This document shows positions 8,205-16,421 of a stretch of 41,778 nucleotides of DNA, one piece after another (within the stretch, counting starts at the first letter, position 1; each line of letters begins with the position of its first letter). The translations under genes and the position numbers were made by a program. Source of the DNA: Nocardia wallacei (GTDB lineage Bacteria; Actinomycetota; Actinomycetes; Mycobacteriales; Mycobacteriaceae); the NCBI RefSeq assembly GCF_029868745.1, contig NZ_JARWOP010000279.1, positions 1 to 41,778 of the forward strand, given 5' to 3'. Under the pieces are notes generated by a model. It was given only the letters and a program-made list of their open reading frames with translations, searched no databases and had not been told where the DNA came from.

Positions 8205-9026
8205 TCAGTCGGTGGCGACCGGACGCTTGGGGTCGTTGGACCATTGCGACCAGGAGCCGGGGTACAGGGTGGCGTCGATCCCGGCTACCGCCAGGGCGGC
8301 GACCTCGTGGGCCGCCGTGACTCCGGAGCCGCAGTAGACCGCTACGGCGTCCGAGTCGAGGTTCGCGAAACGGGCTCGCAGTTCCTCGGGGGATTTGAAT
8401 GTGCCGTCGGCTCTGAGGTTTTCGGCGGTGGGCGCGCTGATCGCGCCGGGGATGTGACCTGCGCGCGGGTCGACGGGCTCGGTCTCGCCGCGGTAGCGCT
8501 CCCCGGCGCGGGCGTCGAGTAGCGAGCCCGGCCAGTTCGCCGCGCCGTCGGCGTCGGTAACGGGCAGGTTGTTCGGGGTGAGCACCACATCGCCGGGCGT
8601 GGGGTCGGGCTCGCCGCCGGTGGCGAGTTCGCCCCCGGCGCGCTCCCAGGCGGGCAGCCCGCCGTCGAGAATCCGCACGTCCGGCACCCCGGCCCAGCGC
8701 AGCAGCCACCAGGCCCGGGCGGCCGCCATGCCGCCGGTCGCGTCGTAGACGACGACCGGCTCACCCGACCGCAACCCCCAGCTCCGCGCGTACCTCTGCA
8801 AATGGGCGAGTTCGGGGAGCGGGTGCCGCCCGCGGGCCGGGGAGGGAGGATCGGCCAGCTCGGTCTCGAGATCGACGAACACGGCACCGGGTATGTGGCC
8901 GTCCAGGTAGTGCTGCGGTCCGTCCGGGTCGCCCAGCGCCCAGCGCACATCCAGCAGATGTACGCGGGACTCACTGTCGGACAGCACTTTCCGAAGATCC
9001 TCGGCCGAAATCAATACCGCGGTCAA
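8205..9026 (-). CDS. Two-domain sulfurtransferase (thiosulfate / 3-mercaptopyruvate type)
   Basis: 273-aa tandem rhodanese that moves sulfane sulfur to a thiol or cyanide acceptor. The C-terminal domain has the active loop CGSGVTA with C232, the version typical of 3-mercaptopyruvate sulfurtransferase. The N-terminal domain has Asp (VVVYDATGG, D95) where the cysteine would be and is structural only, as usual. I chose the TTG at 9026 because GAGGAG lies just upstream (9032-9037); the frame continues 15 codons upstream to a GTG at 9071 without a ribosome site. The gene is convergent with the nuclease gene, with only 19 bp between the stops. Cytosolic; no signal peptide. Confidence 0.9.
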   Translation of the reverse strand: MTAVLISAEDLRKVLSDSESRVHLLDVRWALGDPDGPQHYLDGHIPGAVFVDLETELADPPSPARGRHPLPELAHLQRYARSWGLRSGEPVVVYDATGGMAAARAWWLLRWAGVPDVRILDGGLPAWERAGGELATGGEPDPTPGDVVLTPNNLPVTDADGAANWPGSLLDARAGERYRGETEPVDPRAGHIPGAISAPTAENLRADGTFKSPEELRARFANLDSDAVAVYCGSGVTAAHEVAALAVAGIDATLYPGSWSQWSNDPKRPVATD

Positions 9027-9139
9027 GCCAGCTCCTCTGTCAGATCTGTACCCGGGACCGAACACCCTCACCCTACGACAGCACCGCGCCGCGCGACCGG
9101 ATCCGCATCACCGGGAGTCGAATTCACCGGGAGCCGCAG

Positions 9140-10385
9140 TCACCCCGCGGGCCGCCGCAGCACCCAGCGCACCAACAGTCCCGCGGCCAACGCCCAGAAG
9201 GCAGCGCCGATCCCGAGCAACGCGACGCCCGAGGCCGACACCAGGAAGGTGACAGCGGCGGAGGTCCGGTGCTCGGTCGTCCCCAGCGCGGCGTGCAACG
9301 CCGCGGCCAGGGCGGCGATCAGCGCGAGCCCCGCGACGGTCTCCAGCACACCCCGCGGGGCGGCGGCCACCAGCGCGACCAGCGCGGCGGAGGCCGGCGC
9401 CAGCACCAGGTAGCAGCACCCCACACTGAACGCGGCGATCCAGCGCCGCCGCGGATCCGGGTGCGCGGCGGGCGCGGCCGCCAGCGCGGCGCTGATCGCG
9501 GCGAGATTGATCGCGTGCCCGCCCGCGAAACGCACCCGCGACCGTGCCGAGCCCGGTCGTCCCCATCGCCGCCCGCCACGGCACCCGGTAGCCGAACGAG
9601 CTCATCAGGGCCGTCCCGGGAATGTTCTGCCCGGCCATGGTGACGATGTACAGCGGGACCGCGACCCCGATCACCGCCTGCCAACTCCAGTGCGGCACAG
9701 TGAATTCCACGTGGGGCACCATCGCGCCGACATCGATCCGGCGATGGGTGAGGGCGATGTCGACGCCGGCACCGATCGCGGCGGTCACGAAGGCCGCGGG
9801 CACCGCCCAGCGCGCGGCAAAGCGCTGCAGCGCCAGCCACACCACCAGCACCGGGATCACCACGGCCGGGCTGGTGCGCAGCGCCCCCACCGGCGCCAGG
9901 CACAGCGGCATTAGCACCCCGGCCAGCATGGCCTGCGCGATCTCGACCGGGATCGCCGCGATCAGCCGTCCCAGCCGATCCCACCACCCGGTGAGCACCA
10001 CGAGCGCTCCGGTCACCACGAACGCCCCGACCGCCGCGGGCCAGCCGCCCGCGACCGCGCCCGTGCTCGCCAGCAGGGCGGCGCCGGGCGTCGACCAGGC
10101 CAGCGTGATCGGCATCCGATAGCGGCGGCTCAGCAGCAGGATCCCGACGGCCTGCGTGACACACACCGCCAGCAGTCCCGACGCGGCCTGCGCGGGCGTG
10201 GCGCCCATTGCCGTGAGCCCGGCCAGCACCACCGCGAACGAACTGGTGAACCCGACCAGCGCCGCCACCACCCCGGCGCCCACCGCGTGCAGCGGCCCGG
10301 CGTCGGGCGGAGTGGCGGTGGTCGGCGCGGAGGCAGCGGTCGCAGTCACCGCGCCATAGTCGCCAACACCGAGCAGTCCAGTCAC
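9140..10385 (-). pseudogene. benE: benE, benzoate/H+ symporter, disrupted by a frameshift
   Basis: BenE-family permease with about 11-12 membrane segments. From the GTG at 10385 (GAGGGA upstream) the frame reads a normal BenE until TVAGA near 9533, then turns into an Arg-rich nonsense frame. The expected continuation GGHAINLAAISAAL lies in another frame from about 9530 to a stop at 9140. Between the GCG codon and the conserved CAC codon there are 13 bases where 12 would keep frame, inside a G-rich run (GCGGGCGGGC on the coding strand). This is a real +1 shift or a sequencing error. If corrected the protein would be about 410 aa. The GAPFG-x-H region hit by the shift is conserved in the family, so an unrepaired gene would be inactive. 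An Lrp/AsnC regulator lies 38 bp upstream. Confidence 0.85.
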
Positions 10386-10423
10386 GAGCCAATCCCTCGA
10401 AACTGGCCTGAATTACCGACAAT

Positions 10424-10984
10424 TCAGCGCGGGCGGGCGTTCCCGCCGCCGGAACCGTCCTCGGCCGCGGTGGCGGGCCGGGGTGCGATGCCGGTCGGAT
10501 TCGACATCCGCCGCAGCAGCGGCGCCGAACGCGGACCGACCAGCTGCCGCATGACCAACGCCATATTGGTCCGTTCGACACCGGGGATCTTCAGGATCCG
10601 CCCGGCGATGCGGTAGAGATCGTCGGCATCGCGCGCGACCACCCGGACCGTGAGATCGGTCGGCCCGGTCATGCCGCACACCTCCGTCACCTCGGGCACC
10701 TCGGCCAGCTCATCGACCACCGAATCCAGGGTGTGCTGGTCGACCACCACCGCCACGAAGGCGGCCAGCGGATAACCCAGCGCGCGCGGATCGACCCGGC
10801 GCTCGAAACCGGCCAGCACGCCGCCCGCCTCCCAGCGGGCGAGCCGAGCCTGCACGGTATTGCGCGACAGCCCGAGCCGGGTAGCCAGTTCGACTCCGGT
10901 GGCGCGGGGGTTGGCGACCAGTTCCAGCAATAGCCGCGCATCGGTCGCATCGACCACGGCCCCGGCAGGCTCTCCACTCGACAT
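10424..10984 (-). CDS. Lrp/AsnC-family transcription regulator
   Basis: 186-aa regulator from the ATG at 10984 (MSSGEPAG). The N-terminal winged helix-turn-helix includes ELATRLGLSRNTVQARLARWE; the C-terminal ligand-sensing RAM domain follows (TGPTDLTVRVVARD). It is divergent from the oxoacid dehydrogenase operon across 210 bp, the usual arrangement for BkdR-like activators that sense branched-chain amino or keto acids. On its other side the disrupted benE follows on the same strand after 38 bp. The frame is open upstream, but CATACT six bases before this ATG suggests a leaderless start here. Ligand is inferred from context only. Confidence 0.9.
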   Translation of the reverse strand: MSSGEPAGAVVDATDARLLLELVANPRATGVELATRLGLSRNTVQARLARWEAGGVLAGFERRVDPRALGYPLAAFVAVVVDQHTLDSVVDELAEVPEVTEVCGMTGPTDLTVRVVARDADDLYRIAGRILKIPGVERTNMALVMRQLVGPRSAPLLRRMSNPTGIAPRPATAAEDGSGGGNARPR

Positions 10985-10996
10985 GCACGCAGTATG
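10985..10996 (-). promoter_or_regulatory. Leaderless promoter of the Lrp/AsnC gene
   Basis: On the minus strand CATACT (10991-10996) stands six bases before the ATG at 10984. That is the -10 distance of leaderless actinobacterial transcripts. No Shine-Dalgarno sequence is present. It matches TATACT in five of six bases. Confidence 0.5.
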
Positions 10997-11094
10997 ACAG
11001 CCATCACTGCGTCGGCCAATCTGATCAAGGCAGGCAGTATGCCCGCGAACGTCCGAACCGTGACGAGCACTTTGCACAGTTCGCGTGTCGTCAC

Positions 11095-11135
11095 TTGCGC
11101 AACAAGCTCAACCGTGGATGCTGTGTGATACAGCA
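11095..11135. promoter_or_regulatory. Candidate operator in the asnC-bkd intergenic region
   Basis: Two dyads lie in the divergent promoter region: the perfect palindrome TTGCGCAA (11095-11102) and the inverted repeat TGCTGT-N5-ACAGCA (11119-11135). Lrp/AsnC proteins bind short dyads of this kind upstream of their targets. Assignment to this regulator is inferred from position. Confidence 0.45.
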
Positions 11136-11194
11136 CACTCTCACGTCGCCGAGTACGGAGACCCCGGCGGGGCGACGGACAGGAGGGGATGGTT

Positions 11195-12292
11195 ATGGCC
11201 GACCCGCTCACCTACCCGGTGCAATTGGTCCAGCCCGACGGCCGCCGCGTGCACGATCGCGAGCACGCCGCCCTGGTATCCGATGTCGGACCCGAACGGC
11301 TGCGGCAACTGTACGAGGACATGGTGGTCGCCCGCCGCATCGATGTGGAGGCGACCGCGTTGCAACGCCAGGGCCAGCTGGGCCTGTGGCCCCCGCTGCT
11401 CGGGCAGGAGGCGGCACAGATCGGTTCCGCCCACGCCCTGCACCCCGACGACTACGTGTTCTGCAGTTATCGCGAGGCCGGCGTCGCCTACTGCCGCGGG
11501 GTCGACCCGGGCGAGATCACCCGGTTGTGGCGCGGCGTGGCACACCACTGCTGGGATCCGGCCGAGATCAACATGACCAATCCGGCCATCGTGGTCGGGG
11601 CGCAGGGCCTGCACGCCACCGGTTACGCCTACGCCGCGCACCTCGACGGCGCCGAGATCGCGGTGCTCACCTACTTCGGCGACGGCGCGACCAGCCAGGG
11701 CGACGTGGCCGAGGCGCTCGGCTTCGCCGCCTCGTGGAGCGCGCCGGTGGTGTTCTTCTGCACGAACAACCAGTGGGCTATCAGCGAACCCGTGCGCGTG
11801 CAGAGCGCGACCCCGATCGCGCGGCGCGCGTACGGCTACGGCATCCCGGGTGTGCAGGTCGACGGCAACGACGTGCTGGCGGTGCTCGCGCTGACCCGCC
11901 AGGCGGTGGCCCGTGCCCGGACCGGCGGCGGGCCGTCGTTCATCGAGGCCATCACCTACCGGATGGGCCCGCACACCACCGCCGACGATCCCTCCCGCTA
12001 CCGCTCGGCCGCCGAGACCGAGCTGTGGCAGCGCCGCGACCCGATCGACCGGATACGGCGCCTCCTCGAACGAGAAGGCCTGTGGGACAGTGCCTTCGAG
12101 AAACGCGTCGGCGCTCGCTCGGACGAGGTCGGCGCCCGGCTGCGGGCGGCGACGATCGAGATGCCCGACCCCGACCCGGCGCAACTGTTCGAGCACGTCT
12201 ACCGCACCGCGCACCCCCTGATCGAGGAGGAACGCCAGGAGTACGCGGAATACCTGGCAGGCGACCACATCTCGGAAGGAGTCCGGCCATGA
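11195..12292 (+). CDS. bkdA: 2-oxoacid dehydrogenase E1 component, alpha subunit
   Basis: 365-aa thiamine-diphosphate enzyme subunit that decarboxylates a 2-oxoacid (branched-chain ketoacid or pyruvate) and passes the acyl group to lipoyl-E2. The TPP motif is visible: GDG at 162-164 followed by NN at 191-192. Of two near ATGs (11189 and 11195) the second has the better distance, eight bases, to AGGAGG at 11181-11186. The stop overlaps the E1 beta start as ATGA (12289-12292), so translation is coupled. It heads an E1a-E1b-E2 operon like Rv2497c-Rv2495c of M. tuberculosis. No E3 gene is present, so lipoamide dehydrogenase comes from elsewhere. Branched-chain specificity is likely but not proven. 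Confidence 0.92.
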   Translation: MADPLTYPVQLVQPDGRRVHDREHAALVSDVGPERLRQLYEDMVVARRIDVEATALQRQGQLGLWPPLLGQEAAQIGSAHALHPDDYVFCSYREAGVAYCRGVDPGEITRLWRGVAHHCWDPAEINMTNPAIVVGAQGLHATGYAYAAHLDGAEIAVLTYFGDGATSQGDVAEALGFAASWSAPVVFFCTNNQWAISEPVRVQSATPIARRAYGYGIPGVQVDGNDVLAVLALTRQAVARARTGGGPSFIEAITYRMGPHTTADDPSRYRSAAETELWQRRDPIDRIRRLLEREGLWDSAFEKRVGARSDEVGARLRAATIEMPDPDPAQLFEHVYRTAHPLIEEERQEYAEYLAGDHISEGVRP

Positions 12293-13269
12293 TCACCACC
12301 TTCGCGGGCGCCCTGAACACCGGACTGCGCCGCGCTTTGGAGGACGACGCCAAGGTCGTGCTGATGGGCGAGGACATCGGGCGGCTCGGCGGCGTCTTCC
12401 GGGTGACCGACGCGCTGCAGAAGGACTTCGGCAACAACCGCGTCATCGATACGCCGCTGGCCGAATCCGGCATCATCGGAACGGCTTTCGGCATGGCGCT
12501 GCGCGGCTACCGGCCGGTCTGCGAGATCCAGTTCGACGGCTTCGTGTATCCGGCGTTCGATCAGATCGTCTCCCAGGTCGCCAAGATCCACTATCGCACG
12601 CAGGGAAAGGTGTTCGCGCCCATCACGGTCCGCATTCCGTGCGGCGGCGGCATCGGCTCGGTGGAGCACCACTCCGAATCCCCGGAGGCCTATTTCGCGC
12701 ACACCGCCGGATTGCGCGTCGTCATGCCCAGCGATCCCGCCGACGCCTATCTCATGCTCCGCCAAGCGATTTCGCTGGACGATCCGGTCGTCTTCTTCGA
12801 ACCCAAGCGCCGCTACTGGGACAAGGACGACGTCGATTTCACCGCCCTGGACGACGACCCGTTCCCGCTCGACCGGGCCCGGATCCGCCGCGCGGGTGAC
12901 GACGCCACCGTGGTGGCCTACGGCGGCATGGTCCGTACCGCACTGACGGCGGCGGAAATTGCGGCGAGCGAGGGCCGTTCGCTGGAGGTGATCGACCTGC
13001 GTAGTCTGTCGCCGATCGATGTCGACACCATCGCCGAATCGGTCAATCGGACCGGACGGTTGATCATCACTCACGAGGCGCCCGTCTTCGCCGGTCTGGG
13101 CGCCGAGATCGCCGCCCGCGTCACCGAACGGTGTTTCTACTACTTGGAGGCGCCGGTACTGCGCGTCGGAGGCTTCGACATCCCGTATCCCCCCGCTAAG
13201 CTCGAACGGCACCACCTGCCCGACCCCGACCGCATTCTCGCCGCGGTCGACCGCACGCTCGCCGCCTGA
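12289..13269 (+). CDS. bkdB: 2-oxoacid dehydrogenase E1 component, beta subunit
   Basis: 326-aa partner of E1 alpha in the (alpha)2(beta)2 decarboxylase. It begins MITTFAGALNTGLRRAL and shows the family segments VLMGEDIGRLGGVF, DTPLAESGIIGTAFG, a pyrimidine-binding region with EIQFDGFVYPAFDQ, and the C-terminal transketolase domain ending in ...GGFDIPYPPAKLE. Length is standard. AAGGA (12277-12281) precedes the ATG, which overlaps the E1 alpha stop. The E2 gene starts 27 bp downstream. Confidence 0.92.
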   Translation: MITTFAGALNTGLRRALEDDAKVVLMGEDIGRLGGVFRVTDALQKDFGNNRVIDTPLAESGIIGTAFGMALRGYRPVCEIQFDGFVYPAFDQIVSQVAKIHYRTQGKVFAPITVRIPCGGGIGSVEHHSESPEAYFAHTAGLRVVMPSDPADAYLMLRQAISLDDPVVFFEPKRRYWDKDDVDFTALDDDPFPLDRARIRRAGDDATVVAYGGMVRTALTAAEIAASEGRSLEVIDLRSLSPIDVDTIAESVNRTGRLIITHEAPVFAGLGAEIAARVTERCFYYLEAPVLRVGGFDIPYPPAKLERHHLPDPDRILAAVDRTLAA

Positions 13270-13296
13270 CCAGACCGCTCAGACAGAAGGTGCCCG

Positions 13297-14673
13297 TTGG
13301 ACGACTCGGTTGCAGCAGACCAGAACCACGTGCTCGAGTTCCGGCTACCCGATCTCGGTGAGGGTCTGACCGACGCCGAACTGGTGTCGTGGGCGGTGGC
13401 CGTCGGCGATCGGGTGGAACTGAACCAGACCATCGCCGAGGTCGAGACCGCCAAGGCGCAGGTGGCGCTGCCCAGCCCGTTCGCCGGCGAGGTGCTGGAG
13501 CTGCTGGCACAGCCAGGCGACACCGTGCCGGTCGGCGCGCCGCTGATCCGGGTCGCCACCGAGTACCAGGCCGCCGCGCCGCAGACCCCGCCCGCCGAGC
13601 GGCAATCGGTGCTGGTCGGCTACGGCCCCGAGGGCGAGACCGTCTCTCGCCGTGCCCGCCCGGCCGCGAAAACCCCTGTGGTGCATGCTGATCCCGCGCT
13701 CACCTACCCGGAGATCCCCGGCCGTCCCCCGGCCACGCCCGCCGCCCGGAAGCTGGCCCGCGAACTCGGCATCGATATCTCCTTCGTCGCCGGTTCGGGC
13801 CCCGGCGGCGCGGTGACCGTCGACGATGTGCGGCATGCGGTGCCGGTGTCGCAGCCGCCCGCCCGGATCCAGCCCGAACCCGGCACGGAATCCGACGACG
13901 CACCACGCCCGAGCAAACCGCCGGTGCCGACGATGCGCCCGGACGGCGGCATCATCCGCCCCACCCCGTCCGCGCGGGAGACCCGCACCGCGGTCAGCGG
14001 GGTCCGCAAGCGCACCGCCACGGCCATGGTGACCAGCGCCCGCACCATCCCGCAGGCCAGCGCGTTCGCCACCACGGATTTCACCGCGTCGATGGAACTA
14101 CTGGACCACCTGCGCAGCACCGAATCCTTCAGCGGACTCACCCTGACGCCGCTGGCCCTGGTGGCGAAGGCGACCCTGGCCGCGATGGCCGAATTTCCCG
14201 AGATCAACTCGTGGTGGGACGACGAGCGCAAGGAGATCGTCACCAAGCACTACGTCAACCTGGGCATCGCGGTGGCCACCGACCGCGGCCTGCTGGTGCC
14301 GAACGTCAAGGAGGCGCAGACGCTGAGCATGCGCGAGCTGTGCCGGGAGATCGGCTGGCTGGCCGACGTCGCCCGGACGGGCAGCGCCCGGCCCGCCGAT
14401 CTGCGCGGGGGCACGTTCACCATCACCAATGTCGGCGTGTTCGGCGTCGATACCGGTGTGCCGCTGGTGAATCCGGGCGAAGCCGCGATCCTGTGCCTGG
14501 GCTCGATCCGCAAGCAGCCCTGGGTCTATCGCGACGAGCTGGCCGTCCGCTGGGTCACCACGCTGGGCCTGAGCTTCGACCATCGCATGATCGACGGCGA
14601 ACTGGGCGCGCGGTTCCTCTCGACGGTGACCTCACTGCTGGAGGATCCGCTCACGCTGCTGGGCCGGGTGTGA
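13297..14673 (+). CDS. bkdC: 2-oxoacid dehydrogenase E2 component (dihydrolipoyl acyltransferase)
   Basis: 458-aa core of the complex, which moves the acyl group from its lipoyl arm to CoA. Domains in order: one lipoyl domain (about 10-85) with the lipoylated Lys53 in VETAKAQ; a Pro/Ala-rich linker; a peripheral subunit-binding domain (TPAARKLARELGIDIS, near 145-185); a second linker; and the catalytic domain with the HxxxD signature in SFDHRMIDG (H429, D433). The start is TTG at 13297 with AGAAGG six bases upstream; a GTG at 13290 is out of frame. A single lipoyl domain fits a branched-chain enzyme. Its TGA directly abuts the convergent thioesterase stop codon. Confidence 0.92.
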   Translation: MDDSVAADQNHVLEFRLPDLGEGLTDAELVSWAVAVGDRVELNQTIAEVETAKAQVALPSPFAGEVLELLAQPGDTVPVGAPLIRVATEYQAAAPQTPPAERQSVLVGYGPEGETVSRRARPAAKTPVVHADPALTYPEIPGRPPATPAARKLARELGIDISFVAGSGPGGAVTVDDVRHAVPVSQPPARIQPEPGTESDDAPRPSKPPVPTMRPDGGIIRPTPSARETRTAVSGVRKRTATAMVTSARTIPQASAFATTDFTASMELLDHLRSTESFSGLTLTPLALVAKATLAAMAEFPEINSWWDDERKEIVTKHYVNLGIAVATDRGLLVPNVKEAQTLSMRELCREIGWLADVARTGSARPADLRGGTFTITNVGVFGVDTGVPLVNPGEAAILCLGSIRKQPWVYRDELAVRWVTTLGLSFDHRMIDGELGARFLSTVTSLLEDPLTLLGRV

Positions 14674-15102
14674 TCAGTCGGTGACGAGTTGTGTTGCGGC
14701 ACTGCGGATCACGTCCGGGATCTCGACCGGTTTGCGGGTCTGCTCGTCGACGTAGACGTGCACGAACGTGCCCGTGGCCGCCAACTCCAGCGCGTCGCCG
14801 TCCTCGCGGAAGATGGCCAGGCCGTAGGTGATGCTGGTGCGGCCGAGCCGGGTGATCCGCAGGCCCACCCGCAGCCGGTCGGGAAAGCTGAGTGAGCCGT
14901 GGAACCGGCAGGATGTCTCCGCGACCACGCCGATGGCGGGCAGGTCGCGGATATCGGTGCCGGTGGCGTGGATCAGCCAGGCGTTGACCGCGGTGTCGAA
15001 GTACGAGTAGTACGTCACGTTGTTGACGTGCCCGTAGTGGTCGTTGTCCGCCCAGCGGGTCGGCATCGGCCAGAGCACCGGATAGTCCTGCTGCGTCGTC
15101 AC
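14674..15102 (-). CDS. Acyl-CoA thioesterase, 4-hydroxybenzoyl-CoA thioesterase type (hotdog fold)
   Basis: 142-aa single hotdog-domain protein. The N-terminal motif RWADNDHYGHVNNVTY contains the family's catalytic Asp (…D-N-D-H-x-GHVNN). It hydrolyses an acyl-CoA or acyl-ACP; the substrate is unknown. Start GTG at 15102, seven bases after a TATTGT hexamer, so probably leaderless. The gene is convergent with the E2 gene with no spacer. Proximity to the oxoacid dehydrogenase suggests, weakly, a role in short-chain acyl-CoA turnover. Confidence 0.88.
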   Translation of the reverse strand: MTTQQDYPVLWPMPTRWADNDHYGHVNNVTYYSYFDTAVNAWLIHATGTDIRDLPAIGVVAETSCRFHGSLSFPDRLRVGLRITRLGRTSITYGLAIFREDGDALELAATGTFVHVYVDEQTRKPVEIPDVIRSAATQLVTD

Positions 15103-15115
15103 CCGGCCGACAATA
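15103..15115 (-). promoter_or_regulatory. Leaderless promoter of the thioesterase gene
   Basis: On the minus strand TATTGT (15110-15115) stands seven bases before the GTG at 15102, and there is no ribosome-binding site between them. Confidence 0.5.
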
Positions 15116-15137
15116 GCCAGGCCGCCGCCCGAACCGG

Positions 15138-16184
15138 TCAGCGCCCGGCGGAGGATGCCCGCGCGAGGGCGTCGGTCCCGCGTTCGGCCGACATCCCGCT
15201 CTGCCGGTGCTCGCGCGGGCTGCGGCCGTAATGCCGCTTGAACGCCGTGCTCAGCGCGAAGGCGCTGCCGTAGCCGACGCGCCGGGCGATGGACTCGACC
15301 GTGGCGTCGGAATCTTGCAGCAGATCCGCGGCCAGGGCCAGACGCCAGTCGGTGAGGAAGGCCATCGGCGGCTCTCCGACCAGATCGGTGAAACGCCGCG
15401 CGAGCGCCGCCCGAGACACGCCGACCTCGGTGGCCAGCGCGGCGACCGTCCAGGGGTGCGCCGGATTGTTCTGCAGCAGGCGCAGGGCCTTGCCCACCAG
15501 CGGATCCGCGTAGGCGTGGTACCAGGCCGGCGCGTCGTTACGGGAGAACCAGGCGCGCAGGGTGGCGATGAGCAGCAGATCCAGCAGGCGATCCAGCATG
15601 GCGCCCTGCGCCGGTCGATCCTTGGCGCTCTCCTCGACCAGCAGATCCAGTACCGGACTGTCGAGTTCGGCCCGGGGCAGCACGATCAGCGGTGGCAGGG
15701 CGCGCAGCAGGCGGCGGCTGGCGGCGCTCTCCTGCTCGTAGGTGCCGGTGACGAGCATGGTCGCGGCGTCCGGATTCGGGCCCCAGCCGCGCACCCCGAG
15801 ATTCCACACCTCGCACAGCACCTCGCCCTCGGGCGTCGTGGTGATCTGGCCGGGGTTGATGTACACCTGCGGCGCCGTGGCCGGATCGTCGGCGACGGTG
15901 TAATGGTCGGGGCCGCGAATGATCGCCACGTCGCCCTCGCGCAGCTGCCGGGGCGCGGTCGTGCCGGTGCCTGGGAAGCCGACGCGGCACAGTTGCGCCG
16001 ATTCCGCGCTGCCCGCGCCGCTGTGGGGATCCGGGAGCACCCAGCCACTGCCCCGGACCAGCGCCACCACCGTCAGCGGCGACTCGTCCCGGACACGGAG
16101 CGACCAGGGCGGGTCGAGCAGCGACCGCATGACGAACGCGCCACGCGCCCGCGGGCCCTCGAGCAGGCTTTCCAGCGGATCCAC
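15138..16184 (-). CDS. AraC-family transcription regulator
   Basis: About 348-aa regulator. The N-terminal ~200 residues form a cupin-like sensor region as in cupin_6/AraC proteins (DPLESLLEGPRARGAFV at the start, REGDVAIIRGPDHY in the middle). The C-terminal ~100 residues carry the two AraC helix-turn-helix motifs, with WTVAALATEVGVSRAALARRF and VESIARRVGYGSAFALSTAFKRHYGRSPREHR. I chose the GTG at 16184, which has AAGG seven bases upstream; a TTG at 16190 is also possible. It is divergent from the MFS transporter gene across 237 bp, so that transporter is the likely target. AraC proteins of this type often sense small organic compounds. Confidence 0.88.
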   Translation of the reverse strand: MDPLESLLEGPRARGAFVMRSLLDPPWSLRVRDESPLTVVALVRGSGWVLPDPHSGAGSAESAQLCRVGFPGTGTTAPRQLREGDVAIIRGPDHYTVADDPATAPQVYINPGQITTTPEGEVLCEVWNLGVRGWGPNPDAATMLVTGTYEQESAASRRLLRALPPLIVLPRAELDSPVLDLLVEESAKDRPAQGAMLDRLLDLLLIATLRAWFSRNDAPAWYHAYADPLVGKALRLLQNNPAHPWTVAALATEVGVSRAALARRFTDLVGEPPMAFLTDWRLALAADLLQDSDATVESIARRVGYGSAFALSTAFKRHYGRSPREHRQSGMSAERGTDALARASSAGR

Positions 16185-16408
16185 CCTCAAACCTTGGCAG
16201 ATGACCAGGGGCTTCTCAACCCCGGTGCGTCCGTCCGCCCGCGACCCTGATTTTGCGGGCCGGAACTTGTCGGTGCCCCGCCCTAGAATCGAAGCGAAAC
16301 CGGTTGAACCGGGACACTATTCGGCACCTGCCCGCCGGCGTCGACGAGGCCGTGGGCGGCAGGGCAACGGGGAGCTGCCGGGCAAGGCCGCGGGTGCGGC
16401 CGTGCCGG

Positions 16409-16421
16409 TACCGTCGAATCA
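16409..16421 (+). promoter_or_regulatory. Leaderless promoter of the MFS gene
   Basis: TACCGT (16409-16414) lies seven bases before the ATG at 16422, with no Shine-Dalgarno sequence. The rest of the 16185-16421 spacer shows a short AACCGGTT palindrome (16298-16305) and nothing else I can assign. Confidence 0.45.
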
